DNA of 43,155 bases from Bacillota bacterium (GTDB lineage Bacteria; Bacillota; UBA5301): contig JACDOJ010000011.1 of assembly GCA_017656135.1 (NCBI GenBank), forward strand, positions 1 through 43,155, written 5' to 3'. The stretch's first letter is position 1. Every line of letters starts with the position of its first letter. The notes beneath the pieces are model-generated. The model searched no databases. It worked only from the letters and a program-made list of their open reading frames with translations, and was not told the DNA's origin. Shown one piece after another: positions 7,908 through 15,817 of the stretch. The position numbers and the translations under genes are program-made.

Positions 7908-9503
7908 GTGGAGTACAACGGGAACCTAGCCGGTTATCTCTTGAAACTTTTGGCTGAAACCGGAGTTAAACGCATCTACGGTGTGGCAGGCTCAGCGGTA
8001 ATTCCTCTACTTGATGCCGTCCAGAGACAGCCTGAAATCTCGTTTGTTGCCGCCACCACTGAAACCAGTGCTGCCTATATGGCTGCTTACGAAGCTCGGT
8101 TGACAGGAAACCTCGGGGTCTGTGTCGCCACTTCCGGACCGGGAGCGGCGGGTTTGGTCAACGGTCTGGCTGATGCCTTCTTTGAGGGGGACCCGGTCCT
8201 GGCCATCACCGGTCAGGTCAAAATCAAGGAAGTAGGTACCAGGGCCAGCCAATACTTCAACCAGAGCAGCCTCTTTGATCCGGTGACCGGTTTCAGTGCT
8301 GAAGTGCTGGATGGACAGGTCGGAACTGAGGTCTTTCCCCGGGCCATCAGTGTGGCCTTGACCGAGCGGACAGCGGTTCAAGTCACCGTTCCCAAAGACG
8401 TTTTTTCCCAAGGGGTGCAGGTGGCGCAGCCTCCTCTTTATTGGTACCCTCTGGAGAATCTCTCCGGTGACACCGATAGAGCTGCGGCCCTCATCGATAG
8501 TTTCTCCCGGCCTCTCTTGGTTCTAGGCAAAGAGGCGATTTTCACGGCGAGTGAGTGGCTCCAGATTGCGGAGAGCATAGGGGCTGCGGTTATTGTGGCC
8601 CAGGAGATTAAGGGGCTGGTTTCTCTGGACCACCCCTTGAACCTTGGAGGTATTGGAGAGACTTATCTGCCCAGCCTTTTAAAAGAAGCCGACGGTATCA
8701 TTTTGGTAGGCACGGCCAAGTTTGAACAGCCCTTCTTGCCGAAGGTTCCTACTGTTCAGGTGACCTCAAGAACGATAAATCTGGATTGGAGCCTGCCCCT
8801 GGCTGAACCGATCACCGGAAACCTCACTTTTCTGGCTGGGGCCCTCAAAAGACGGCTGGCCGGGAGATCAAACCAAGCCTGGCTGGCCAAAATCGAAGCC
8901 AGCCGCCGGGACCTGCGGCGCCAGTTGACCCAAGAGGCGCATCGCTCCAGCCGGCCGGTGCATCCATCCAAACTGATGTCGGCACTCAGCCTACATCTCT
9001 CTCAGGATGCGATAATCACCCTGGATACCGGGAGTTTCATCCATTGGTTCGACAAGTCGTTCTGGGCTAAACAGCAGACGGTCTTGGCCTCAGCCTACTG
9101 GCGGGGAATAGGGGCGGCTCTGCCGGCGGCAGTTGCGGCCCAGTTGGTTTACCCAGATAGGCAGGTGGTAGCTGTAGTGGGGGACGGGGGTTTATTGGCC
9201 AACCCCGGCGAGCTGCTGACTGCTGTTAAGTACCGGCTGCCTATTGTCGTAGTTGTGGTCAACACCGGCTCTTACGACCTGGAGGTTCAGAGGATGCGTA
9301 AAGAAGGGGCAAGCCTTCGGGGAGTAGACTTGCCTTTCTGGAATCTACGCTTATTTGCTGAGAGCTGCGGTGCTCTCGGACTCGAGGTTCGAGAGACCTC
9401 CGAAATCGATACCGCCATCACCAAGGCTCTGGCCAGCTCCAAACCGGCCTTAATCAATGTGGCGGCGAGTATACCGGAGCTGCCGAATTTACTGGTAAAC
9501 TAG
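7908..9503 (+). CDS. ThDP-dependent enzyme of the acetolactate synthase/2-oxoacid decarboxylase family
   Basis: 531 aa with the three-domain ThDP fold. Glu52 (TTETSAAYMAAYEA) activates the cofactor. A GPGAAGLVNGLADAF stretch is near 80, and the Mg/ThDP motif starts at GDGG near 425 and ends in NTGSYD about 27 residues later. It could be a 2-oxoacid decarboxylase, an acetolactate synthase-like carboligase or a pyruvate oxidase-like enzyme. No regulatory ilvN/ilvH subunit is adjacent, which disfavours biosynthetic acetolactate synthase. The GTG at 7908 follows AGAGGCGGG and gives the family N-terminus; the open frame to 7803 is not needed. It is the last gene of the operon and overlaps the end of convergent trpS by 15 bp. 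Confidence 0.88.
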   Translation: MEYNGNLAGYLLKLLAETGVKRIYGVAGSAVIPLLDAVQRQPEISFVAATTETSAAYMAAYEARLTGNLGVCVATSGPGAAGLVNGLADAFFEGDPVLAITGQVKIKEVGTRASQYFNQSSLFDPVTGFSAEVLDGQVGTEVFPRAISVALTERTAVQVTVPKDVFSQGVQVAQPPLYWYPLENLSGDTDRAAALIDSFSRPLLVLGKEAIFTASEWLQIAESIGAAVIVAQEIKGLVSLDHPLNLGGIGETYLPSLLKEADGIILVGTAKFEQPFLPKVPTVQVTSRTINLDWSLPLAEPITGNLTFLAGALKRRLAGRSNQAWLAKIEASRRDLRRQLTQEAHRSSRPVHPSKLMSALSLHLSQDAIITLDTGSFIHWFDKSFWAKQQTVLASAYWRGIGAALPAAVAAQLVYPDRQVVAVVGDGGLLANPGELLTAVKYRLPIVVVVVNTGSYDLEVQRMRKEGASLRGVDLPFWNLRLFAESCGALGLEVRETSEIDTAITKALASSKPALINVAASIPELPNLLVN

Positions 9504-10475
9504 ACCGACCTTTTCCCGGATTTCATGGAGGTTCTGTCTGGCAATGGTGCGGGCAGCCTCGCCTCCTCGGGCCAGGATTTTTTTCAGCCCCTCTCGGTCG
9601 GCTATGATCTCATGGTAGCGCTGGCGGATAGGGTTGAGCTCAGCCAACATGTGCTCAGCTACGGCCTCTTTCAGGTCGGAGTAGCGGATGGTTCCCGCCT
9701 GGTAATCCTCTCTGAAGCGGGCTGCGTCTTCTTCACCGCCGAAAGCCTCAAGCAGGGCAAAGAGGTTGGCCACACCAGGGGGAATTGTGTTCGGATCTGC
9801 TCCGGTGGCGGTTACCGCCCGCCGGATCTTCTTGCGGATGGAGGCTTCGTCCTCGGTCAATGCTATGTAGCTTCCTGGTATTGATTTGGACATCTTTTTC
9901 TCAGGATCGTTTAAAGCCATGATCCTGGCAGTCTTGGTGAAAAGCCCTTGCACTTCCGGAAAGGTCTCGCCGTAAATGTTATTAAAGCGCCGGGCAATAT
10001 CCCTGGTGAGCTCCAAGTGCTGAGTTTGATCTTCACCAACCGGAACCCTATTGGCTTTGTAGATCAGAATGTCGGCAGCCATCAAGATCGGGTAACACAA
10101 GAGCCCTGCTCCAATTGAGTCTGCGGCTTGCCCCTGAGATTTATCTTTGAACTGGGTCATGCGAGACAACTGGCCCACAGGTGTGATACAGGTGAGGAGC
10201 CAGGTTAACTCGGTGTGCTCCGGAACGTCGGATTGGACGAAGAGCGTGCACTTCTCCGGATCCAGGCCGGAGGCTAACAGGGTTGCCCCCAACTCCAAGA
10301 CCCTCTCCGGCAGCTCCTTAGGTTCATACGGAACCGTCAGAGCGTGATAATCCACTATGCAAAAGAAACTCTCGTACTCATTCTGGAGATTGACCCAGTT
10401 CTTGATGGCCCCAAGGTAGTTTCCGATGTGTACAACTCCGGTTGGTTGAATTCCTGAAAAAACCCGTTCAGTCAA
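9489..10475 (-). CDS. trpS: Tryptophanyl-tRNA synthetase
   Basis: 328-aa class I aminoacyl-tRNA synthetase that charges tRNA-Trp. The HIGH-type motif appears as VVHIGNYLG after SGIQPTG, and KKMSKS is intact. The GEDQTQHLELTRDIARRFN stretch is typical of TrpRS. The TTG at 10475 is chosen because GAGAGGG lies 8 nt upstream and gives the family start (xTERVFSGIQPTG); a TTG at 10505 would add ten residues. It stands alone on the minus strand, with its 3' end overlapping the ThDP gene. No T-box leader is recognisable upstream. Confidence 0.97.
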   Translation of the reverse strand: MTERVFSGIQPTGVVHIGNYLGAIKNWVNLQNEYESFFCIVDYHALTVPYEPKELPERVLELGATLLASGLDPEKCTLFVQSDVPEHTELTWLLTCITPVGQLSRMTQFKDKSQGQAADSIGAGLLCYPILMAADILIYKANRVPVGEDQTQHLELTRDIARRFNNIYGETFPEVQGLFTKTARIMALNDPEKKMSKSIPGSYIALTEDEASIRKKIRRAVTATGADPNTIPPGVANLFALLEAFGGEEDAARFREDYQAGTIRYSDLKEAVAEHMLAELNPIRQRYHEIIADREGLKKILARGGEAARTIARQNLHEIREKVGLVYQ

Positions 10476-10603
10476 TGCAAAATCCCTCTCTGGAGAATAC
10501 TTCAATTTTAGCCATAATTATATTCTACCTGGCCCAAGGCTGTCAAATGGCCGGCAGGATTTCACCTTGGCACCTGGAAGTATTCCTTACGCAAGGTGAT
10601 GTT

Positions 10604-11602
10604 ATGACTGACTGCAGAACACGGTCAATTCTTAAAGTGCCAAAAGATCAAGCTCTGGCCTTTATTCGCCTGGTCGTAGCCACGGTGTTTACTTTCTATT
10701 ACTTTTTTGGCTTACTGGGTGCCGAAACCAACCTGGTCTGTTCCGTGATCGTTGTCGCCGGCCTACTTCACGCCATCTTGCTCCTACAGGGTCCTTATGT
10801 CAGTTGGCTCAGGACTCCGACCAGGAAGTGGATCCAGATATTCTTGGATCTTTTCTTCATCTCTTTTATGGTGGATGTTTCCGGATCCAGCGGCCAGTAT
10901 CTTATCTTCTTCTACTACCTGCCGATCATTAATATGGCTGCTAATTTCGGCCTGGTAGAAGCTATAAAAGGAGCTGCCCTGGCCGGCCTGATGCTCTTGG
11001 CCTTTCGGTTGCCTGAGCTCACTTCGGCTTTTTTCATGGAAACCGCCTCGTTTTTGGTGATGGCTCTCTTTGTCGGCATCTTATTGGATCGAGAGCTCTA
11101 CCCACACAGAGCGGGAGCTGACACTGATTCCCTCACAGGTCTTTTGACCAAAGTTCCTTTCCGGCAGCTGTTAGAGAAGGAGCTGACCAGCACCGGTTAC
11201 GAGAGCCTGACCCTTTTGGTCATTGATGTGGACAATTTCCAGGAGTTGAATGAGCGGTATGGTTATGCTGTGGGAGACCAGGTCTTAGTGGCTCTTTCCC
11301 AGCTTATTCAAAACGGTGTCAGGAAGAGGGATGTGGTAGCCCGCTACAGTGGGCAGGAGTTTGTCATCATGCTGCCGGAGACTGGCGAAGCTGAAGCCCG
11401 CCAGATTGCCACCAGGCTCCAGGCTTCCTTGGCTGAAGCTGTTTTCCCGGGGATTGAGGGTAACGTACAGATTTCCGCCGGGCTAGCTGTGGCCCCTTAT
11501 GAAGCCGACACTGTTGACGGCTTGCTCAGCCTGGCCAGAAAACGTATGTACCGGGGCAAGGATTTAGGCGGAAATCGGGTTGTCTCATCTTTGACCGAGT
11601 AA
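10604..11602 (+). CDS. Membrane GGDEF-domain protein with degenerate active site
   Basis: 332 aa. The N-terminal half holds about five to six membrane helices; the C-terminal half is a GGDEF domain starting at DSLTGLLTKVPFRQLL. The signature reads SGQEF instead of GG(D/E)EF, so cyclic-di-GMP synthesis is doubtful. The inhibitory-site motif RxxD is intact as RKRD five residues before it, so the domain may bind cyclic-di-GMP as a receptor. AAGGTGA precedes the ATG at 10604; an open frame reaches back to 10442 over the trpS start. It sits directly upstream of pilin-like genes, which are common outputs of cyclic-di-GMP control. Confidence 0.88.
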   Translation: MTDCRTRSILKVPKDQALAFIRLVVATVFTFYYFFGLLGAETNLVCSVIVVAGLLHAILLLQGPYVSWLRTPTRKWIQIFLDLFFISFMVDVSGSSGQYLIFFYYLPIINMAANFGLVEAIKGAALAGLMLLAFRLPELTSAFFMETASFLVMALFVGILLDRELYPHRAGADTDSLTGLLTKVPFRQLLEKELTSTGYESLTLLVIDVDNFQELNERYGYAVGDQVLVALSQLIQNGVRKRDVVARYSGQEFVIMLPETGEAEARQIATRLQASLAEAVFPGIEGNVQISAGLAVAPYEADTVDGLLSLARKRMYRGKDLGGNRVVSSLTE

Positions 11603-11628
11603 GAGCCTAAAATAAACCTTCCGAAGAC

Positions 11629-11769
11629 GTGTGAACCCCTGACTGCTTCTCTCTAGGCTGCATCTGCCTTCCACCACTCACACAGGGATAAAGCGGTCAT
11701 CGACGTGGTGAAACCGTTAAGTTGGCTAACCCTGCCAACCCCTTCCTGGCAGGAACTGGGACCAAGGGG
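11629..11769 (+). other. Structured leader of the pilin-like operon
   Basis: The 235-bp gap between the GGDEF gene and the first pilin gene is rich in nested complementarity. GTGTGA (11629-11634) pairs with TCACAC (11678-11683), CAGGG (11683-11687) with CCCTG (11730-11734) and CGGT (11694-11697) with ACCG (11713-11716). GTTGGC (11721-11726) pairs with GCCAAC (11734-11739), and CCCCTT (11739-11744) with AAGGGG (11764-11769) enclosing a TTCCT/AGGAA hairpin. Some pairings are mutually exclusive, as in a switch. CACACAGGGATAAAG is loosely like the GEMM-I core CACAGGGCAAA, but the GACGCAAAGC half is missing, so I do not assign a family. Confidence 0.4.
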
Positions 11770-11837
11770 AGAGAAAATGTGATGGTGGGAGCAGGGCGCT
11801 GACTTACGGATTTCCAGGCGAGGGGAGGAGGAAAAGA

Positions 11838-12257
11838 GTGAACCGACCGAGAAGGGAGAGAGGCTTCAGCCTGTTGGAAGCCGTGGTTGCTCTAGGTATC
11901 CTCAGTTTATTCATCCTCCCCCTGGCCTCGCTGCTGAATTCAGGATTAGCTAAGGTTACTGCCGCTCGTCACCTTTCCGAGGCCAGTGCGCTCCTGCAGA
12001 GAGCGGTGGAAGAGACCAAACAGGAAGACTTCACCAGTCTCATACCAGGAGAAACCGTTATTTCCTACCCGTCGGAAGATACTTCCTCTAAGTACACCTT
12101 AAAGCGAGTAGTAGTAGATATAGCAGACAAATCTTCCGTTGATGGACAAGCTGCGCTGAAGCGCGTCACTTTAGGTATTTACTTGGCTGATGGGGGCAGT
12201 TCCGATGAACCTGTGGCAGAAACAGAGATCCTCCTCTACAGATACAACGGCTTGTAG
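11838..12257 (+). CDS. Type IV pilin-like (pseudopilin) protein
   Basis: 139 aa. A short basic leader ends in Gly before FSLLEAVVALGILSLF, the N-terminal methylation and helix segment of type IV prepilins and pseudopilins, with the conserved Glu at mature position 5. The rest resembles a small minor pilin of the PilV/GspI type. A very strong GGGGAGGAGG site precedes the GTG start. It is the first of three overlapping or closely spaced pilin-like genes. No prepilin peptidase, PilB or PilC is present in this window, so the assembly machine must be elsewhere. Confidence 0.85.
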   Translation: MNRPRRERGFSLLEAVVALGILSLFILPLASLLNSGLAKVTAARHLSEASALLQRAVEETKQEDFTSLIPGETVISYPSEDTSSKYTLKRVVVDIADKSSVDGQAALKRVTLGIYLADGGSSDEPVAETEILLYRYNGL

Positions 12258-12747
12258 TCGAGGAGAGCAGGCGGGCTTCACCCTGATTGAGGTGTTGGTT
12301 GCCTCCGCCGTCATTGCCCTAATCATGGTGTCAGTTGTTCCATTACTGGTTGCCTCCCAGCGGGCCCTAGAGACTGCAGTGGACCAGGGCAGTTTCCTCG
12401 TCCGGGCTCAGAAGCTCCTCTCCCAAATGATCGACGGAAAAGAGGGCTTGATCTCCGCCAAGGACTATGCCGTCTACTCAGAACAGAATGGGTACCGGTT
12501 GGCTTTATCCTATGTTGTTGGCGGGGGAGGCAGTGACTCCATCATCAGTTACCAGTGGGACGGAAACACCCTTTATCGGTCGGTTTCAGCTGGGAACAAT
12601 CTGGCTCAGCCTCCTGGAGGGGTAGGTACTCCAGTTTTTGGTGGGGTGACCCACTTCGTAGTGGACGATTCCGACGCTCCCACTATCAGTGTGGAGATCG
12701 GTTCCGGTGAAATCCTGTTGCAGACCAAAGTGACCTTGCGCAATTAG
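12205..12747 (+). CDS. Type IV pilin-like (pseudopilin) protein
   Basis: About 180 aa with a GFTLIEVLVASAVIALIMVS pilin helix. The start is uncertain: the ATG at 12205 gives a 24-residue leader and overlaps the previous gene by 53 bp; an ATG at 12190 is also possible, and neither has a strong ribosome site, suggesting translational coupling. The C-terminal part (ISYQWDGNTLYRSVS, FVVDDSDAP) resembles PilW/GspJ minor pilins, in which the predicted type shows a beta domain. It probably forms a tip complex with its two neighbours. Confidence 0.82.
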   Translation: MNLWQKQRSSSTDTTACSRGEQAGFTLIEVLVASAVIALIMVSVVPLLVASQRALETAVDQGSFLVRAQKLLSQMIDGKEGLISAKDYAVYSEQNGYRLALSYVVGGGGSDSIISYQWDGNTLYRSVSAGNNLAQPPGGVGTPVFGGVTHFVVDDSDAPTISVEIGSGEILLQTKVTLRN

Positions 12748-12770
12748 CGCCCCGGAAGGAGGGTTCAAGG

Positions 12771-13832
12771 GTGCTGATCAAAAGTGAGAATGGTTCGACT
12801 TTGGTATTGACCTTAGTTGTTCTGGTGGTGATAGGGCTGGCTGCATCCAGCACTTATCTCTCGGTGACCAGTTCTTATCGGAGCGCCCAGACTAAGCTCG
12901 CCAGCACAAAAGCCCTTTACGCTGCTGAGTCCGGTATCAATGATGCACTGTGGCACCTCAATTTGAACGGGAAGTCCAGAGACGAAAACGGACAGCCTGT
13001 TTCCCCTGATTGGGAATCTGTCGGAGGGGAAGATACCTTAGAGTTAGCTGCTGAAGACGGTTCTTACATTGTCACCGTGACCAAGAAAGGGAGCCGGTAT
13101 GAGATTGTGTCCACCGGTTTCCACGGGACCATTTCCCGGGCAGTGTCTCTGACTATCGAACTGCCTCCTATTGTTTCAGAGCCTGTCACCTACGCTCGAC
13201 AGATTGAATTGGGCTCAGGTCAGGATTCCATTAAGTTTTACGATCAAGATGGCGGGGAGATGGAGCGCGAGGAGGCCATAAGGCAGGTGGAGCCACTGCC
13301 GGAGGTTCTGGTGAACCTGGACATCGACAGCATCGATTTTGCTGAGGGTCAACTCCGCATTACCGACAGTCTGACCCAAGATATCATTGCGGCGGAGACA
13401 ATAGAAATCGGCAAAGAAAAAGGTAATAACAAAGATTTGGTTGTAACTGGGACTGTAATTGCCCAAGGTGATATCACCATTAATGATGAGGTGAAGGTGG
13501 TTGGAGACATCATCTCACTCCATGGTTCTGTTAAACTAGGGCACTTTTCGGAGATAGAGGGAGCAGTGGTTTCCCTAGAAAACGATGTTCAGTACGATCC
13601 TGAGGGCAAAGGGAATGCCTACGGCCAGTCAAACCTGACCATTCGAGGTCTGGTTTACGCTGGGAACGCAGCCATTTTTGGCAATCACGCTGAGATTCAC
13701 GGAGCGCTGATGGCGGAGAATGTCACTTTCCATAACAAGAACGAGATTTACTACGAACCCGAGTACCTTCTTTGGACAACGGTTCAGTTTTCTGAGGCCG
13801 GGTCGGCCATTCGGGAGTGGAAACTGCTTTAA
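12771..13832 (+). CDS. PilX-like minor pilin with bactofilin-like C-terminal repeats
   Basis: 353 aa. The N-terminus (NGSTLVLTLVVLVVIGLAA, then YAAESGINDALW) matches PilX-type minor pilins. From about residue 215 onward there is a repeating short-strand pattern (VTGTVIAQGDITINDEVKV, GDIISLHGSVKLGHFSEIEG, GLVYAGNAAIFGNHAEIHG), as in bactofilins and other right-handed beta-helix proteins. A GGAGGG site precedes the GTG start. The combination of a pilin anchor and a beta-helix suggests a pilus-tip or secreted structural part. It ends the pilin operon. Confidence 0.75.
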   Translation: MLIKSENGSTLVLTLVVLVVIGLAASSTYLSVTSSYRSAQTKLASTKALYAAESGINDALWHLNLNGKSRDENGQPVSPDWESVGGEDTLELAAEDGSYIVTVTKKGSRYEIVSTGFHGTISRAVSLTIELPPIVSEPVTYARQIELGSGQDSIKFYDQDGGEMEREEAIRQVEPLPEVLVNLDIDSIDFAEGQLRITDSLTQDIIAAETIEIGKEKGNNKDLVVTGTVIAQGDITINDEVKVVGDIISLHGSVKLGHFSEIEGAVVSLENDVQYDPEGKGNAYGQSNLTIRGLVYAGNAAIFGNHAEIHGALMAENVTFHNKNEIYYEPEYLLWTTVQFSEAGSAIREWKLL

Positions 13833-13834
13833 TT

Positions 13835-14053
13835 CTAGCTTCTTTCTTTCTCAACGGTTAGTAAGCCGACGATGTATCCGAGCAGTGCTCCGTACCCGAG
13901 CCCCCAAAGCACCTTAGAGCCAAATTCCGGCACGAGTGCAGCAAAGACGGCTCCAAAGAGGGCAGAGAGTAGCAGGTGAACACCGGCACCAAGGACAAGG
14001 CCGAAAGGTGTTACGGCCGTGGTTTTAGGAAGCACAATATCTGCTGAAACCAC
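13835..14053 (-). CDS. Small membrane protein, possibly truncated
   Basis: 72 aa with two hydrophobic helices rich in Gly and Ala (FGLVLGAGVHLLLSALFGA and LWGLGYGALLGYIVGLL). The start is a GTG at 14053 without a good ribosome site, and the open frame continues a few codons upstream to a stop. It looks like the C-terminal half of a larger YagU-like/DUF6789-like membrane protein, but I am not certain. It converges on the pilin operon with a 2-bp gap. Confidence 0.45.
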   Translation of the reverse strand: MVSADIVLPKTTAVTPFGLVLGAGVHLLLSALFGAVFAALVPEFGSKVLWGLGYGALLGYIVGLLTVEKERS

Positions 14054-14122
14054 CAGTGGGTTTACCGAGTTCCATCAATAGAATGCAGTTTTCGCGGCTG
14101 TATTAATCAAAAGAAAAAGGAA

Positions 14123-14151
14123 TTGATTTTTTCAATTCCGCGGGGTATAAT
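14123..14151 (+). promoter_or_regulatory. Sigma-A promoter of tRNA-Gly
   Basis: TTGATT at 14123-14128 and a perfect TATAAT at 14146-14151 are separated by exactly 17 bp, about 19 bp upstream of the tRNA 5' end. Confidence 0.8.
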
Positions 14152-14169
14152 ACTAAATACAGAGAGCGA

Positions 14170-14245
14170 GCGGGCGTAGCTCAGCTGGTAGAGCGCTAGC
14201 TTCCCAAGCTGGATGTCGCGGGTTCGAGTCCCGTCGCCCGCTCCA
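14170..14245 (+). tRNA. tRNA-Gly (anticodon CCC)
   Basis: 76-nt cloverleaf. The acceptor stem GCGGGCG pairs with CGCCCGC, with discriminator T and encoded CCA at 14243-14245. The D arm is GCTCAGCTGGTAGAGC. The anticodon stem CTAGC/GCTGG encloses the loop TTCCCAA, giving anticodon CCC, which reads GGG. The T arm contains GGTTCGAGTCC. U at the discriminator position agrees with glycine. It is followed directly by a T run. Confidence 0.97.
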
Positions 14246-14254
14246 TTTTTTTGT

Positions 14255-14704
14255 CTATTTTCCCTTCGAGCTCAGCACTTCAGATTTACTGGCGATCCAG
14301 TAGGCAGTAACCAGGATCAGCGTCAAAACCCCCTGAAGCCCTAGGTCAATGAGATGCTCCATGGAAAAGGTGTGGGGTTCCAAACTGACCTGGGCTCCTA
14401 ACATCAAGATGTGGCGGATCGTCGAGATTATTCCCACAGTCAAGAAGGGTTTCAAGATAAAGTCTTGAGACTGCGGATGCTGGATTACTGTGCTCATGAC
14501 CTCCAACAGGATAATAACGAAGAAGAGGGTGTTGAGAACCTTCAAACTGGTCCCTAAGACATCACTAGTCATTTCAGTTATGGCTATATACACGCTGTGA
14601 AGGAAGGTAATAGCAGCTAAAACAGCAATAAACCCGGCCACTCCGTAGTGCAACCCGAGGCTGATATAATTAAGCGTTCTGTTTTTTTCATCCAGCTTAC
14701 TCAA
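14255..14704 (-). CDS. PsiE-like membrane protein
   Basis: 149 aa with about four membrane helices, resembling the phosphate-starvation-inducible PsiE family, whose biochemical function is not established. Characteristic stretches are VLNTLFFVIILLEVMSTV and the following basic IRHILMLGAQ. The TTG at 14704 is chosen because GGAGGTGATT, a near-perfect Shine-Dalgarno sequence, lies 5-6 nt upstream; the open frame runs on to 14875 and would overlap the cytochrome start. It is divergent from the cytochrome gene and converges on the tRNA. Confidence 0.75.
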   Translation of the reverse strand: MSKLDEKNRTLNYISLGLHYGVAGFIAVLAAITFLHSVYIAITEMTSDVLGTSLKVLNTLFFVIILLEVMSTVIQHPQSQDFILKPFLTVGIISTIRHILMLGAQVSLEPHTFSMEHLIDLGLQGVLTLILVTAYWIASKSEVLSSKGK

Positions 14705-14832
14705 ACCAATCACCTCCAGCAAATCTTTGCCATCACAATCTACCATAAAATGATGATCTTGGTCAACTAGGCAGGTCTTGCCATTATTCTGACAGAATAT
14801 GTCACTTACAGGAAAACACCGAGGTGAGTGCA

Positions 14833-15486
14833 ATGCAGGCCAGATCTTTGTCCCTTTTTCTCTTAGGAGCCACACTGTTCGCAGCCGCTGCCTGCCCCCC
14901 TTTGATGGCCGCGGGTGTCACCGGCAGCGCCCATGATTTTAGGTCACCGGAGAACGGTGGCCCCAACACCAAATACCCTCTTTTAGCCGAGAAAGCGGGG
15001 GAAAACCCCTGTGCGGTTTGTCATTCCAGCCACTCTGCGTTTTTTAACAAGGCCCTCTTAGCCGAAGATTTCGGCTGGGATCCAGGCCGCAAATTTGTGC
15101 TGCCCACTTCAGGGCTTTGCATGGGCTGCCACGACGGTGATGTCGTTACCCCAGAGGGGAAGATCGTTATCGATAATCCCGATCTGCACATAGCCGAACG
15201 CCATCCCAGGCACCGGGTGGAGTTTCCTTATCCAAGCGAGGAAGGGCACCTGCCCACCTATGCCCGGGTGGAGAAAGATGAACAGGGCCGGTACTGGGCC
15301 GTCGGTGCCAACGGTTACCGCCTACCACTGGATTATAACTCCCAGACCGGTCAAACCATGGCCGGCTGCATCACCTGCCACAATGCCCATGACCCCGGTG
15401 CCGCCAAGGCTTTTTTGCGGACCAAATACACCAAAGAACTTTGTTGGACTTGCCATTCAGAGCAGGCCAAACGGGTTGAAGAGTGA
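14833..15486 (+). CDS. Exported tetrahaem cytochrome c
   Basis: 217 aa with an N-terminal signal sequence (LFLLGATLFAAAAC) and four haem-binding CxxCH motifs: CAVCH, CMGCH, CITCH and CWTCH. Each is in a context typical of small doubled CxxCH proteins (PCAVCHSSH, ELCWTCHSEQ). It is likely an electron carrier outside the membrane. The Cys in the signal region could be a lipobox cysteine, but the -3 residue is atypical. The ATG at 14833 has GAGGTGA 6 nt upstream. It is 376 bp before the molybdoenzyme gene and may pass electrons to it or to the larger cytochrome at 22246. Cytochrome maturation genes are not in the window. Confidence 0.9.
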   Translation: MQARSLSLFLLGATLFAAAACPPLMAAGVTGSAHDFRSPENGGPNTKYPLLAEKAGENPCAVCHSSHSAFFNKALLAEDFGWDPGRKFVLPTSGLCMGCHDGDVVTPEGKIVIDNPDLHIAERHPRHRVEFPYPSEEGHLPTYARVEKDEQGRYWAVGANGYRLPLDYNSQTGQTMAGCITCHNAHDPGAAKAFLRTKYTKELCWTCHSEQAKRVEE

Positions 15487-15754
15487 GCATTTGGGTAGGG
15501 GATGGCTTTCCCCATGGATGTTACCGAGGCGTTGAGGAAGCAGTGAGGCCTGGGACGGCTTAATAATCGTGCCAAATAACACTATTATAATATTGTGATA
15601 TTCACCCTGTTCCGGACGGTAGTCGGCCCAAGATATACCGTTTGTGAACAGGGCTTTTGTGTTAAAGTGGGGAGAGATTGGGACGTGAAGCCCTATATCA
15701 GTTTTCCTTATCCCGGTCATAAGAAGGTCTTATCACCTGAGTATTAAAGAAACG

Positions 15755-15783
15755 CTTCACAAATACATGGGACATGCTATAAT
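15755..15783 (+). promoter_or_regulatory. Promoter of the molybdoenzyme operon
   Basis: A perfect -10 box TATAAT at 15778-15783 lies 17 bp after CTTCAC at 15755-15760, a weak -35 box. A weak -35 with a strong -10 fits an activated or repressed promoter. The inverted repeat at 15788-15817 begins 5 bp downstream, over the transcription start. Confidence 0.6.
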
Positions 15784-15787
15784 GAAA

Positions 15788-15817
15788 TTGTACTAAAGAA
15801 CTAATACAATAGTACAA
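15788..15817 (+). promoter_or_regulatory. Operator-like perfect inverted repeat
   Basis: TTGTACTA at 15788-15795 is the exact reverse complement of TAGTACAA at 15810-15817, with 14 bp between. It overlaps the expected transcription start just after the -10 box, an ideal repressor position. The YtrA-type GntR regulator encoded in the same operon at 20243 is the leading candidate ligand, by inference from position. Confidence 0.6.

Noticed and set aside
15493-15547. Short peptide starting at ATGGCTTTCCCC after GTAGGGG
   Set aside because: Only about 14 codons, the ribosome site touches the ATG, and the composition gives no support.
15639-15762. Rex/Fnr-type half-sites TTTGTGAACA and TTCACAA
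   Set aside because: They are more than 100 bp apart and have no partner half-site at proper spacing.
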